Shown piece after piece: positions 34,072 through 42,984 of a stretch of 64,000 nt of DNA (within the stretch, counting starts at the first letter, position 1; each line of letters opens with the position of its first letter). A model generated the notes under the pieces. That model was given only the letters and a program-made list of their open reading frames with translations. It ran no database searches and was not told the DNA's origin. Origin of the DNA: Streptomyces sp. HUAS YS2. GTDB lineage: Bacteria; Actinomycetota; Actinomycetes; Streptomycetales; Streptomycetaceae. A program made the translations under genes and the position numbers. The stretch spans positions 3,753,001 to 3,817,000 of the forward strand of contig NZ_CP137573.1 in the NCBI RefSeq assembly GCF_033343995.1, in the 5' to 3' direction.

Positions 34072-34096
34072 GACCCGGGACGTACGACCCCGGGTC
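34072..34096 (-). terminator. Hairpin after the formamidase-like gene
   Basis: GACCCGGG (34072-34079) pairs with CCCGGGTC (34089-34096), 13 bases after the stop at 34109 on the minus strand. Confidence 0.5.
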
Positions 34097-34108
34097 AGAT
34101 CCGCTCCA

Positions 34109-34978
34109 TCACCATGCCAGTTGGGCGATCTCCTCCGCGACGACCGCGCACGCGTCCGCCGCCGGATCGATCAGCGGGAAGTGGCCGATGTCCTCCAGAA
34201 GGGTCAGCCCCACCGTCTCGCCGGCCTTCGCCGCCGCCTCCACGTACGCGTCCGCGACCTCCGCCGGCACCACGATGTCCTCGCGGCCCTGCACGATCGT
34301 GGTCGCGATCCCCGTCGGCAGCAGCGCGGCCGGATCCGCGTACGGCATCCGGCCCTCAGCCTCCGCCTCGCCGCCGAGCAGCTGGGTCACCGCGCCGCCG
34401 CACACGTCCAGTTCCACGGCCCGCGCGAAGTGCCCGATCGGGGCGAGGGCGACGACACCGCGCAGCGCCGGCGCGGCGGGCAGCCGCCACGGCGAGCCCT
34501 GCGGAAGGACGTGCCGGGCCGCGGCCCACAGGGCCAGATGCCCGCCCGCCGAGTGCCCGGTGAGCACGATCCTGCGCGGGTCGGCCTGCGGCAGGTGCGC
34601 GGCGGCGAGGTCCGGTACGGCGTCCAGCGCGGCGGCCACGTCGTCGAAGGTCTCCGGCCAGCGGCCGGCGACCGGCGCCGTGCCGCCCTGCCGGGGGATG
34701 TCGCTGCCGCGTCGGTACTCGACGCTGGCGACGGCGAAGCCGTGGCGCGCCAGAAAGTCCACGAAAGGGGTCAGGTGCTGCCGGTCGTAGGGTGCCCGCC
34801 ACGCTCCGCCGTGCAGCGCGACGACGAGCGGGGCCTGCTGTCTGCCGTCGCGCGGGGCGTAGAAGTCGACGACCTGGTCCGGGTGTTCGCCGTACGGGGC
34901 GGACGCGTCAGGGGCGACGGCCGGGTGCGAGAAGGCCGATGCTTCTTCGGCGGCGTCGCGTGCGGCGGGATCCGGCAT
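34109..34978 (-). CDS. Alpha/beta hydrolase, probable kynurenine formamidase
   Basis: 289 residues. The oxyanion motif HGGAWR (56-61) and nucleophile GHSAGGH with Ser143 place it in the esterase/arylformamidase group; Asp and His follow in GREDIVVP and DIGHFPL. Its position right after kynA and kynU suggests it hydrolyses N-formylkynurenine to kynurenine, the step between those two enzymes. It is separated from kynU by 121 bases containing a weak hairpin, so it may be partly independent. ATG 34978 (MPDPAARDA) is the first sensible start. Confidence 0.75.
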   Translation of the reverse strand: MPDPAARDAAEEASAFSHPAVAPDASAPYGEHPDQVVDFYAPRDGRQQAPLVVALHGGAWRAPYDRQHLTPFVDFLARHGFAVASVEYRRGSDIPRQGGTAPVAGRWPETFDDVAAALDAVPDLAAAHLPQADPRRIVLTGHSAGGHLALWAAARHVLPQGSPWRLPAAPALRGVVALAPIGHFARAVELDVCGGAVTQLLGGEAEAEGRMPYADPAALLPTGIATTIVQGREDIVVPAEVADAYVEAAAKAGETVGLTLLEDIGHFPLIDPAADACAVVAEEIAQLAW

Positions 34979-35020
34979 GGCTGTGCCAACCTCTCGGGGA
35001 CGGGGCCGAATCGGCCTGAC

Positions 35021-35055
35021 CTGCGGGGACGGTACCAAAAGCAACACCCCCGCAG
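35021..35055 (-). terminator. Weak hairpin between kynU and the hydrolase gene
   Basis: CTGCGGGG (35021-35028) pairs with CCCCGCAG (35048-35055). A run of CATCAGGC/CATCAAGC repeats lies between it and the kynU stop. It may reduce read-through. Confidence 0.35.
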
Positions 35056-35099
35056 ATCAGGCGATCATCAGGCCATCAAGCCATCAGACGGTCACGCCG

Positions 35100-36305
35100 T
35101 CAGGCCGCGACGCCCAGGTCGGTGACGACCTCCGCCAGCACCCGCGCCGCCCGCTCGGCGTCCGCGAAGCCGACGTACAGCGGCGTGAAGCCGAAGCGCA
35201 GCACGTCCGGCCTGCGCAGATCGCCGACGACGCCGCGCGCGATCAGCTCCGCCATCACCGCAGGGGCCGCGTCGCAGCGCAGCGCCACCTGACTGCCCCG
35301 TTCGGCGTGCGCCGCGGGCGTCAGCGACTCGACCACGCCGTCCGGCACGTACCCCCGGACGCACTCCAGGAAGAAGTCCGTCAGGGCGAGCGACTTGGCG
35401 CGCACGTCCTCGATCGCCACCCCGTCCCACACGTCGAGCGCCGACTCCAGGGCCAGCATCGACAGGATGTCGGGAGTGCCGACCCGGCCGCGCGCCGCGC
35501 CGTCCGCCGCCGCGTAGCCGGGCGTCATGCCGAACGGGTCGGCGTGCGAGTTCCAGCCGGGCAGCGGCGAATCGAAGACGCCCTGGTGCCGCTCGGCGAC
35601 GTACAGGTACGCGGGCGAGCCGGGACCGCCGTTCAAGTACTTGTACGTGCAGCCGACCGCCAGGTCGACGCCGTGCGTGTCCAGGCCGACCGGCAGCGCG
35701 CCGGCGCTGTGGCACAGGTCCCAGACGGCCAGCGCGCCGGCCGCCCGCACGGCGGCGGTGATGCCGGGCAGGTCGTGCAGTCGGCCGGTGCGGAAGTCCA
35801 CGTGGTTGACCAGGGCGGCGGCGGTACGCGGCCCGACGGCGCCGGCCACCTCGGCCGGCGCGACGGGCACGATCCGGCGCCCGGTCATGCGGGCCGCGGA
35901 CTCGGCGATGTACCCGTCCGTGGGAAAGGTCGTCGCGTCGACGAGGATCTCGTCGCGCTCCTCCCCGGCCAGCCGGGCGGCGGCCACGACGGCCTTGAAG
36001 ACGTTCACGCTGGTCGAGTCGCCGACGACGATCTGCCCGGGGGCCGCGCCGACGAGCGGGGCTATCCGGTCGCCGGTCCGCTCGGGGGCCGTCCACCAGC
36101 CGCTCTCGTCCCACGAGCGGATGCGCAGCGCGCCCCACTCACGGGTGATGACGTCGGCCATGCGGGCCGGGACGTGCGCGGGCAGCGCGCCCAGCGAGTT
36201 CCCGTCCAGGTACACGGCGGCGTCGAGGGCGAACAGCTCGCGGCGCTTGGCCAGCGGGTCCTCGGAGTCAAGGCGCAGCGCGGTCTCGCGCAAGGTCTCA
36301 GACAT
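35100..36305 (-). CDS. kynU: Kynureninase
   Basis: 401 residues. VYLDGNSLGALP is the substrate-side signature; FPTDGYIAES, VWDLCHSAGALP and the Schiff-base Lys222 in GCTYKYLNGGPGSPA are diagnostic. It splits kynurenine to anthranilate and alanine using pyridoxal phosphate. ATG 36305 overlaps the end of the tryptophan dioxygenase gene by eight bases, so the two are coupled. Confidence 0.95.
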   Translation of the reverse strand: MSETLRETALRLDSEDPLAKRRELFALDAAVYLDGNSLGALPAHVPARMADVITREWGALRIRSWDESGWWTAPERTGDRIAPLVGAAPGQIVVGDSTSVNVFKAVVAAARLAGEERDEILVDATTFPTDGYIAESAARMTGRRIVPVAPAEVAGAVGPRTAAALVNHVDFRTGRLHDLPGITAAVRAAGALAVWDLCHSAGALPVGLDTHGVDLAVGCTYKYLNGGPGSPAYLYVAERHQGVFDSPLPGWNSHADPFGMTPGYAAADGAARGRVGTPDILSMLALESALDVWDGVAIEDVRAKSLALTDFFLECVRGYVPDGVVESLTPAAHAERGSQVALRCDAAPAVMAELIARGVVGDLRRPDVLRFGFTPLYVGFADAERAARVLAEVVTDLGVAA

Positions 36306-37146
36306 GGCTGCGCGCCGTCCACAGCTCGGGGAACACGTTCTTCTGCGCCCGCTTCTCCAGCCAGGCCACGCCCGCCGAACCGCCGGTGCCGGTCTTCGAG
36401 CCCATGGCCCGCCGGGTGGCGACCAGGTGGTCGTTGCGCCAGCGCCAGACCAGTTCGGCGACGTCGCTGAGCGCCTCGCCGAGCCGCACCAGCTCACCGT
36501 TCTGGTCGGGGTCGGCGTAGATACCGGCCCAGACCGTCTCGACCTCGGGCGAGGGCTCGTAGCGCAGCGCCAGGTCGCGGCCGAGGACCGCGTCCGGCAC
36601 CGGCAGCCCGCGCCGGGCGAGGAGCCGCAGCACCTCGTCGTACAGGCTCGGCTCCTGCAGCGCCTTCTCCAGCTCGGCGTGCACGCGCGGCGCGCCGCGG
36701 TGCGGCACCAGCATGGACGCGGACTTCTCGCCGAGCAGGAACTCCATCCGCCGGTACATCGCCGACTGGAAGCCGGAGCCCTCGCCGAGGGCGCCGCGGT
36801 AGGCGTTGAACTGTGCCGGGGTGAGCTGGGCGAGCGGCCGCCAGGAGTGGTTCAGGGCCTCCAGCTCGCGCACGGAGCGCTTGAGCGCGTCCAGCGCCAC
36901 CGGGATCCGGTCCTCGCGCAGGGCGCGGCTCGCGGTCTCCCACTCGTGGACGATCACGGTGAACCACAGCTCCATGACCTGGGTCGTGACCAGGAAGACC
37001 ATCTCGCCCGGATCGTCGGAGCGGAGGTGCTGGAGGTGGGTGAGAACGTCCGCCTGGACGTAGTCCTCGTACGGCGTGGTGCCCGCGAAGTCGAGGTTCG
37101 GGTCATCGACCGAACCGGCTCCGGAGGCATCGGGGAAAGTAGACAT
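36298..37146 (-). CDS. kynA: Tryptophan 2,3-dioxygenase
   Basis: 282 residues. TPYEDYVQADVLTHLQHLRS, HEVVTTQ-like LVTTQVMELWFTVIVHE and the C-terminal WRWRNDHLVATRRAMGSKTGTGGS (substrate ammonium/carboxylate loop) are standard for this haem enzyme, which opens the indole ring of tryptophan to N-formylkynurenine. GAGGAG lies eight bases before ATG 37146. It begins the kynA-kynU unit, a route that yields anthranilate and alanine and feeds secondary metabolism in streptomycetes. Confidence 0.95.
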   Translation of the reverse strand: MSTFPDASGAGSVDDPNLDFAGTTPYEDYVQADVLTHLQHLRSDDPGEMVFLVTTQVMELWFTVIVHEWETASRALREDRIPVALDALKRSVRELEALNHSWRPLAQLTPAQFNAYRGALGEGSGFQSAMYRRMEFLLGEKSASMLVPHRGAPRVHAELEKALQEPSLYDEVLRLLARRGLPVPDAVLGRDLALRYEPSPEVETVWAGIYADPDQNGELVRLGEALSDVAELVWRWRNDHLVATRRAMGSKTGTGGSAGVAWLEKRAQKNVFPELWTARSHV

Positions 37147-37205
37147 TTCTGTCTCCTCGATACGTACTTCCGGGTAGCGGTCCGCTCCTTCCGTGTGACG
37201 ACGGA

Positions 37206-37224
37206 GCCCCGGTCCCCTCGGGGC
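37206..37224 (-). terminator. Short hairpin between DUF3152 and kynA
   Basis: GCCCCG (37206-37211) pairs with CGGGGC (37219-37224) over a 7-base loop, downstream of the DUF3152 gene and upstream of kynA. Confidence 0.4.
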
Positions 37225-37254
37225 GCACACGACTTCGTGTACGTCCCACGCGCA

Positions 37255-38124
37255 TCATGGCACGACTGGGCCCGTGATGTAGCTCCCGTCTTCGTCATAC
37301 GGATATGCGTTCGAACGGCAGCCGTTCAGGCCCTTGATCTGCTGCTGCATCACCGGCGCGAGTTTGCCCGGACCCGGGCAGCTCATGTGCTGCCGGATGC
37401 CGATCTCGTGCCCGACCTCGTGGTTGATGATCAGGTGCCGGTACTCGGAGGGCGGCCCGGCGAAGGTCGGGGAGCCGAGCATCCAGCGCTTCAGGTTCAC
37501 CACGACGCCCTGCGTGGTCTCGCAGTTCAGCTCGCCGTGCGTGTTGAGACCCTGTGCCAGGCACAGCCGGTCGGCGGTGTCCGGGGTGGCGATCCGGATG
37601 ACGAAGTCGGCGTTCTCCGAGACCAGCTGGAACCGGCCTCGGCCGTGCGCGGCCCAGCCCTGCGGGTGGGCCAGGATCTCCTGGATCTCCTTCGCCGCCT
37701 CGCGCGCGGAGATGTCGATGCCGTCCTCGACCTGGACCCGGTAGCGGCGCAGCGTCCCGGAGCCGACCGCGTCGCCGGCGGCCTGGGCGGTGGTGAACGT
37801 GCCGGCGCCGGACTTCGGCACGGTCGTCTTCTTCGGCGAGGGCGAGGGCGACGGCTTGGGCTTCGGGGTGGGCGTCGGGCTCGGACTCGGGCGGGGGCTC
37901 GCGACCCGCTTCGGGGTGGGCGTCCGGGTCGGCTCCGGGGCCGCCGACGCCCCGGTCTCCCGCGCGTTCTTCCAGTACGCCAGCGCCGCGCCCCCCGCGA
38001 ACGTCATGCCGATCAGCGCGACGGCGAGCAGCATCACCCGCGCCACGGGACGGCGTCTGTTCCGGGCCCGGCGACGCCCCTGAGCACGCCGGCGTCCCCG
38101 TGAACCGGCACCACGCTTGCCCAC
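37255..38124 (-). CDS. DUF3152 membrane-anchored putative zinc protease
   Basis: 289 residues. A very basic N-terminus (1-28), one transmembrane helix (about 29-50), and a Pro/Ser/Thr/Lys linker (64-105) precede an extracytoplasmic domain with INHEVGHEIG, a zincin helix (His235, Glu236, His239). The third ligand is probably His246 in IRQHMSC, one residue further than the usual metzincin HExxHxxGxxH spacing. CPGPGKLAPVM could provide the Met-turn. DUF3152 proteins are conserved in actinobacteria and their substrates are unknown. Confidence 0.82.
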   Translation of the reverse strand: MGKRGAGSRGRRRAQGRRRARNRRRPVARVMLLAVALIGMTFAGGAALAYWKNARETGASAAPEPTRTPTPKRVASPRPSPSPTPTPKPKPSPSPSPKKTTVPKSGAGTFTTAQAAGDAVGSGTLRRYRVQVEDGIDISAREAAKEIQEILAHPQGWAAHGRGRFQLVSENADFVIRIATPDTADRLCLAQGLNTHGELNCETTQGVVVNLKRWMLGSPTFAGPPSEYRHLIINHEVGHEIGIRQHMSCPGPGKLAPVMQQQIKGLNGCRSNAYPYDEDGSYITGPVVP

Positions 38125-38268
38125 GACAGATTTCCCCCCTGCGCCGGCCTCGTGGGCCGGATGGTCAATTCGATGGTGCGTGCGATCGTACCGGCCGCCC
38201 CTGTCGCCCCCCGGCTCCCCGCGTGGCGCGCGGCGGGTCCCGCCGCGCGCCTCACCGGAGGTCGGTCG

Positions 38269-38682
38269 TCAGTTCAGCGTGTCGGCCGCGGTGGCCGAGG
38301 AGTCGCGCAGGAACGTCGAGCAGCGCTCGTACTCGTGCTGCTCGCCGATCGCCTGCGCGGCCCGCGCCAGCGCGTGCAGCGCCCGCAGGAAGCCGCGGTT
38401 CGGCTCGTGCTCCCACGGCACCGGGCCGTGGCCCTTCCAGCCGCTGCGGCGCAGCGCGTCGAGGCCGCGGTGGTAGCCGGTCCGGGCGTAGGCGTACGAC
38501 TCGACGACGCGGCCGCCCTCGAACGCCTCGTCGGCGAGCTGCGCCCAGGCCAGCGAGGAGGTCGGGTACTTCGCGGCGACGTCCGCCGGAGCGGTGCCTG
38601 CGGCGAGCAGCTCGCGCGGCTCGGGCTCGTCGGGCAGGTGGGTGGGGGCGGGTCCCCCCAGCAGGTTCTCGTGGATGGCCAT
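38269..38682 (-). CDS. DUF3151 family protein
   Basis: 137 residues, cytoplasmic. The conserved core is YPTSSLAWAQLADEAFEGGRVVESYAYARTGYHRGLDALRRSGWKG-type sequence (split here: AYARTGYHRGLDALRRSGWK), followed by PVPWEHEPNRGFLRALHALARAA. The helical pairs look TPR-like. It is a core actinobacterial gene of unknown function commonly adjacent to fba. No clear ribosome site precedes the ATG. Confidence 0.85.
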   Translation of the reverse strand: MAIHENLLGGPAPTHLPDEPEPRELLAAGTAPADVAAKYPTSSLAWAQLADEAFEGGRVVESYAYARTGYHRGLDALRRSGWKGHGPVPWEHEPNRGFLRALHALARAAQAIGEQHEYERCSTFLRDSSATAADTLN

Positions 38683-38694
38683 GAGGCCAAGTCT

Positions 38695-38791
38695 GCCTCA
38701 GGACCCCGCGGCGCCTCGGGCGACGCCCCTGTCACTCCTGCCTCAGGCCCCCGGGGGGCCTGCACCGCCCACGCCTCAGGACCCCGCGGCG
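38695..38791. repeat. Direct repeats with a terminator-like palindrome
   Basis: The 19-base GCCTCAGGACCCCGCGGCG occurs at 38695-38713 and 38773-38791; the second copy includes the stop codon of the MFS gene. A related partial copy begins at 38740. Within it, 38744-38762 is the palindrome CAGGCCCCCGGGGGGCCTG, probably the terminator of the MFS gene. Confidence 0.6.
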
Positions 38792-40257
38792 TCCGGGGCG
38801 GGGCCCTGGTCGCCCGTGCCGCCGCGTGCGTCGCCCGGGTCCAGCGGGGGCGCGGTGACGCCGCAGTGGACCTTGCAGTCGGGGTGGCAGCCGGCAGGCT
38901 TCGGCTCGCGGATCGTCGCCCAGGCCAGCGCCGCGCCCGCCACCAGCAGCCCGGCGCACATCGGCATCGCGCGGCGGAAGGTCTCCCCGAACTCCTCGGC
39001 CGAGCGGTACGCCTCCGGCCCCATGCCGGCGAGCAGGGGCAGCGCGGCCACCGCGAGCAGGCCCGCCGCCCGCGCCGCCGCGTTGTTGATCCCGCTGGCC
39101 AGACCCGCCCGCGCGACGTCCACGGAGGACAGAACGGTCGCGGTGAGCGGCGCCACCAGGGTCGTCATGCCGAGCCCCAGCACCAGCATCGCGGGCAGCA
39201 CGTCGAGTACGTACGAGGCGTCCTCGCCGACCCGCAGCATCAGCAGCATCCCCGCCGCGCACAGCAGCGGGCCGACGGTCAGCGGGATCCGCGGCCCGAT
39301 CCGCTCGCCGAGCTCCCCGGCCCGCGCGGAGAGCAGCAGCATCAGCACGGTCGTCGGCAGCAGCGCGGTGCCCGCGCCGAGCGCGGAGTACCCGGAGACC
39401 ACCTGGAGCTGGAGCGCCGCGAGGAAGAAGAAGCCGCCGAACGCCGCGTACACGCACAGGGTGACCAGGTTGACCGCGGTGAACAACCGCGAGGAGAAGA
39501 TCGACAGCGGCAGCATCGGATGGGCGGTGCGCCGTTCGACGGCCACGAACGCGACCCCGACCACCACGCCGCTGATCCCCGCGGCCCAGCTCTCCCCGAT
39601 GAACCCGTACGTGATCAGGGCCAGCGACGCCGCGCCGAGCAGCGCGCCCGGGATGTCGAACCGCCCGTGGTCCGCCTCCGAGTCCCTGGTCTCGGGGACG
39701 TGGCGCAGCGCGATCGGCACGCAGAGGGCGGCAAGCGGCACGTTCAGCAGGAACACCCAGCGCCAGCCGGGCCCGTCGACCAGCCATCCGCCCACGAACG
39801 GCCCGACCGCCGCGCCCACCCCGCCGAATCCGGACCACAGGCCGACCGCCCGCGCCCGGTCGTCGGGGTGGAAGCTCGCCTGGAGGATCGCGAGGGAGCC
39901 GGGGGTGAGCAGGGCACCGCCGACGCCCTGCAGGGCGCGGGCGGCGATCAGGACGCCCGCGTTCGGCGCGACCCCGCACAGCAGCGAGGCCAGGGCGAAC
40001 CACACCACACCGATGAGGAACACCCGCCGGCGCCCGTACCGGTCGCCGAGCGCCCCGCCCAGCAGGATCAGCCCGGCGAGGGTGAGCATGTAGGCGTTGA
40101 CGGTCCACTGGAGGGCCGCCATGTCGGTGCCGAGGTCCTCCCCGATGTGGGGCAGGGCGACGTTGACGACGGTGGAGTCGAGCAGCACCATCCCGGACCC
40201 GAGCACCGTCACGAAGACGACCCAGCGCCCGGCGCGGGACTTCAGCCGCATCTCCAT
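38776..40257 (-). CDS. MFS transporter, DHA2 (14-helix drug exporter) family
   Basis: 493 residues with about fourteen transmembrane helices. GSGMVLLDSTVVNVALP and ALQWTVNAYMLTLAGLILLGG with GDRYGRRRVFL are the DHA2 signatures; these proton-driven pumps export drugs and antiseptics. The C-terminal tail carries GCHPDCKVHCGV (about 456-467), three Cys and two His that could bind metal. ATG 40257 has GAGG nine bases upstream; starts at 40266 or 40251 are possible. The fba terminator lies directly upstream, so it has its own promoter or depends on read-through. Confidence 0.88.
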   Translation of the reverse strand: MEMRLKSRAGRWVVFVTVLGSGMVLLDSTVVNVALPHIGEDLGTDMAALQWTVNAYMLTLAGLILLGGALGDRYGRRRVFLIGVVWFALASLLCGVAPNAGVLIAARALQGVGGALLTPGSLAILQASFHPDDRARAVGLWSGFGGVGAAVGPFVGGWLVDGPGWRWVFLLNVPLAALCVPIALRHVPETRDSEADHGRFDIPGALLGAASLALITYGFIGESWAAGISGVVVGVAFVAVERRTAHPMLPLSIFSSRLFTAVNLVTLCVYAAFGGFFFLAALQLQVVSGYSALGAGTALLPTTVLMLLLSARAGELGERIGPRIPLTVGPLLCAAGMLLMLRVGEDASYVLDVLPAMLVLGLGMTTLVAPLTATVLSSVDVARAGLASGINNAAARAAGLLAVAALPLLAGMGPEAYRSAEEFGETFRRAMPMCAGLLVAGAALAWATIREPKPAGCHPDCKVHCGVTAPPLDPGDARGGTGDQGPAPDAAGS

Positions 40258-40274
40258 ACCGGCCATCCTCGCGT

Positions 40275-40319
40275 ACGCCGACGGGCCCGGCACCAGGAAG
40301 GTGCCGGGCCCGTCGGCGT
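40275..40319 (-). terminator. fba terminator
   Basis: Positions 40275-40294 and 40300-40319 form a perfect 20-base-pair stem (ACGCCGACGGGCCCGGCACC) with a 5-base loop, 53 bases after the fba stop on the minus strand. Confidence 0.88.
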
Positions 40320-40371
40320 GTGGCAACGCGTCGTCACGTACGAGACGCGTCGTCACGTACGCGCGGAACGA

Positions 40372-41394
<1,023 letters not shown>

Positions 41395-41499
41395 TCGTCC
41401 GCTCCTTGTGATGTGCGGGGATGTGTGGTGCTTAGCCCTGACCTGGGGGCGACGTCATCGTCGGGGCCCATCTTTCCAGACTCTTGACCTCCCCTTACA

Positions 41500-41541
41500 G
41501 GTCAGGGCGGAGCGTTTCACGTGAAACACTCCGCCCTGACC
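41500..41541 (-). terminator. pyrE terminator-like hairpin enclosing a parS sequence
   Basis: GGTCAGGGCGGAG (41500-41512) pairs with CTCCGCCCTGACC (41529-41541). The apparent loop is itself a palindrome, GTTTCACGTGAAAC, so the hairpin can extend to the tip with one mismatch. It lies 25 bases after the pyrE stop. Confidence 0.75.
41514..41527. other. parS-like ParB binding site
   Basis: GTTTCACGTGAAAC is a perfect match to the 14-base streptomycete parS palindrome, bound by ParB to organise and segregate the origin region. From memory, S. coelicolor parS sites cluster within a few hundred kilobases of oriC, and the fba/pyrE region lies on that scale. Only this one copy was found in the window. 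Confidence 0.8.
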
Positions 41542-41565
41542 GAAACCTGCAGGTCACACTCTTGA

Positions 41566-42120
41566 TCAGCCGAGATCCAGCTCGTCGAGCGCGAAGGCGT
41601 ACAGGTACGGCACGCCCGCCGTACCGCTGATCTTCTCGCCGGCGCCGGTGGCCCGGTCGACGATCGTGGCGACGGCCACGACCTCGGCGCCCGCGGCGCG
41701 CGCGGCCTCGACGGCCGTCAGGGGCGAACCGCCGGTGGTGGAGGTGTCCTCGACGACCAGGACCCGGCGGCCCTTGATGTCCGGACCCTCGACCTGGCGC
41801 TGCATGCCGTGCGCCTTGGCGGCCTTGCGGACCACGAAGGCGTCCAGGCGGCGGCCCCGGGAGGCGGCCGCGTGCAGCATCGACGTCGCGACCGGGTCGG
41901 CGCCCAGGGTGAGCCCGCCGACCGCGTCGAAGTCCAGGTCGGCGGTCAGGTCGAGCATGACCTGACCGACCAGCGGCGCGGCGGAACCGTCCAGCGTGAT
42001 CCGGCGCAGGTCCACGTAGTAATCGGCTTCCAGACCCGAGGAGAGGGTCACCTTGCCGTGCACCACGGCCTTGTCCTTGATCTGCTGGAGCAGCTCAGCG
42101 CGTACGTCAGTCATGGTCAT
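41566..42120 (-). CDS. pyrE: Orotate phosphoribosyltransferase
   Basis: 184 residues. The PRPP loop is VLVVEDTSTTGGSPLTAVEAA; YYVDLRRITLDG, GGLTLGADPVA and FVVRKAAKAHG are typical PyrE blocks. It joins orotate and PRPP to form orotidine monophosphate in pyrimidine synthesis. Two ATGs (42120, 42114) are possible and neither has a clear ribosome site. The start is four bases after the aldose epimerase stop, suggesting coupled translation. Confidence 0.95.
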   Translation of the reverse strand: MTMTDVRAELLQQIKDKAVVHGKVTLSSGLEADYYVDLRRITLDGSAAPLVGQVMLDLTADLDFDAVGGLTLGADPVATSMLHAAASRGRRLDAFVVRKAAKAHGMQRQVEGPDIKGRRVLVVEDTSTTGGSPLTAVEAARAAGAEVVAVATIVDRATGAGEKISGTAGVPYLYAFALDELDLG

Positions 42121-42124
42121 GAGC

Positions 42125-42958
42125 TTAAAGCCGCCGCCAGGCGATGGTCGCCGTGATCTCCAGCGGATCGATGAGGGTGACGAGGCGCGGGTGGGTGTTG
42201 AGGCCGTTCGGCGGACCGGACTGCGGCTCGACGCAGACCGCGGCCTCCTGCTCGTCGTAGATCACCACCCACTCGTCGCGGCTGGTGATCTTGACCTCGA
42301 ACCGCTCCGGCCAGGTGAGGGTCACGTCGACGCCGCCGGGCATGCCGAAGCAGTCGTCCCACAGACCCGGAATGGGGTATCCCCTGCTCGAACGAAGTTG
42401 AGAGCTCGGGGAAGGGTCGATTCTGCGGCCGGTGGGCAGGTGGTCGTCGCCGCGCTCCTCCTGCCAGCCGGCCGTGAAGTCGATACGGACCGGGGCCGAC
42501 GGGCCGTCGGGGCCGTCGAGGACGCGGTTGAACCAGGGGTGCCAGCCGGCCTGCGCCGGGAAGGACTCGCCCGCGGTCTCGACGCCCATCCGCAGGGTCA
42601 GCGTGTCCTCGGCGAGCTCGAAGGTCTGGGTGACCCGGCCCGCGTACGGCCAGGGCGCGACCAGGTCGTACGTGAACGCCGCAGTGCGCTCGTCGGCCTC
42701 GGCCCGCCGCCAGGCGCCGTCGCGGACGGTGCCGTGGATGGCGTGCGGCGGGGCGTTCAGCGGCAGCTGGTGCTTGTCGGCGCCGTCGCGGAACTCGCCG
42801 TTCGCCACCCGCCCGCACCATGGAGCCATCGGGAAACTGCCGTACCGCTCGCCCTGGCGCAGGAGTTCGGTGCCGCCGATGCGCAGGCCCGCGATGCGGC
42901 AGCCGTTGTCGGGGTCGATGGTCAACTCGGCGTCGCCCGCCGTCAGTCGCGTCTGCAT
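42125..42958 (-). CDS. Aldose 1-epimerase family protein with palindromic insertion
   Basis: 277 residues. GCRIAGLRIGGTELLRQGERYGSFPM-type N-terminal strands, NAPPHAIHGTVRDGAW with the catalytic His region, and AGWHPWFNRVL place it among galactose-mutarotase-like epimerases. Around residues 180-197 the sequence SPSSQLRSSRGYPIPGL interrupts the usual short turn before WDDCFGMPGG; the DNA there (42369-42417) is an imperfect palindrome framed by CCCC and GGGG, consistent with insertion of a small streptomycete repeat that kept the frame. ATG 42958 is used; GTG 42964 is possible. Confidence 0.82.
   Translation of the reverse strand: MQTRLTAGDAELTIDPDNGCRIAGLRIGGTELLRQGERYGSFPMAPWCGRVANGEFRDGADKHQLPLNAPPHAIHGTVRDGAWRRAEADERTAAFTYDLVAPWPYAGRVTQTFELAEDTLTLRMGVETAGESFPAQAGWHPWFNRVLDGPDGPSAPVRIDFTAGWQEERGDDHLPTGRRIDPSPSSQLRSSRGYPIPGLWDDCFGMPGGVDVTLTWPERFEVKITSRDEWVVIYDEQEAAVCVEPQSGPPNGLNTHPRLVTLIDPLEITATIAWRRL
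42369..42417. repeat. Small palindromic repeat inserted in the epimerase coding sequence
   Basis: On the minus strand it reads CCTTCCCCGAGCTCTCAAC then TTC then GTTCGAGCAGGGGATACC, a hairpin with CCCC/GGGG flanks. I recall very similar elements scattered through streptomycete genomes (GAGCTCTCGGCTTCGCTCGAG type), but this is from memory. It encodes about 15 extra residues. Confidence 0.55.
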
Positions 42959-42984
42959 GCTCACAGCCCCGACCTTAGGCGGTG

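Noticed and set aside
38695..38791. CRISPR-like spacing of direct repeats
   Set aside because: Only two exact copies plus a partial one, with unequal spacers, overlapping a stop codon and a terminator palindrome.
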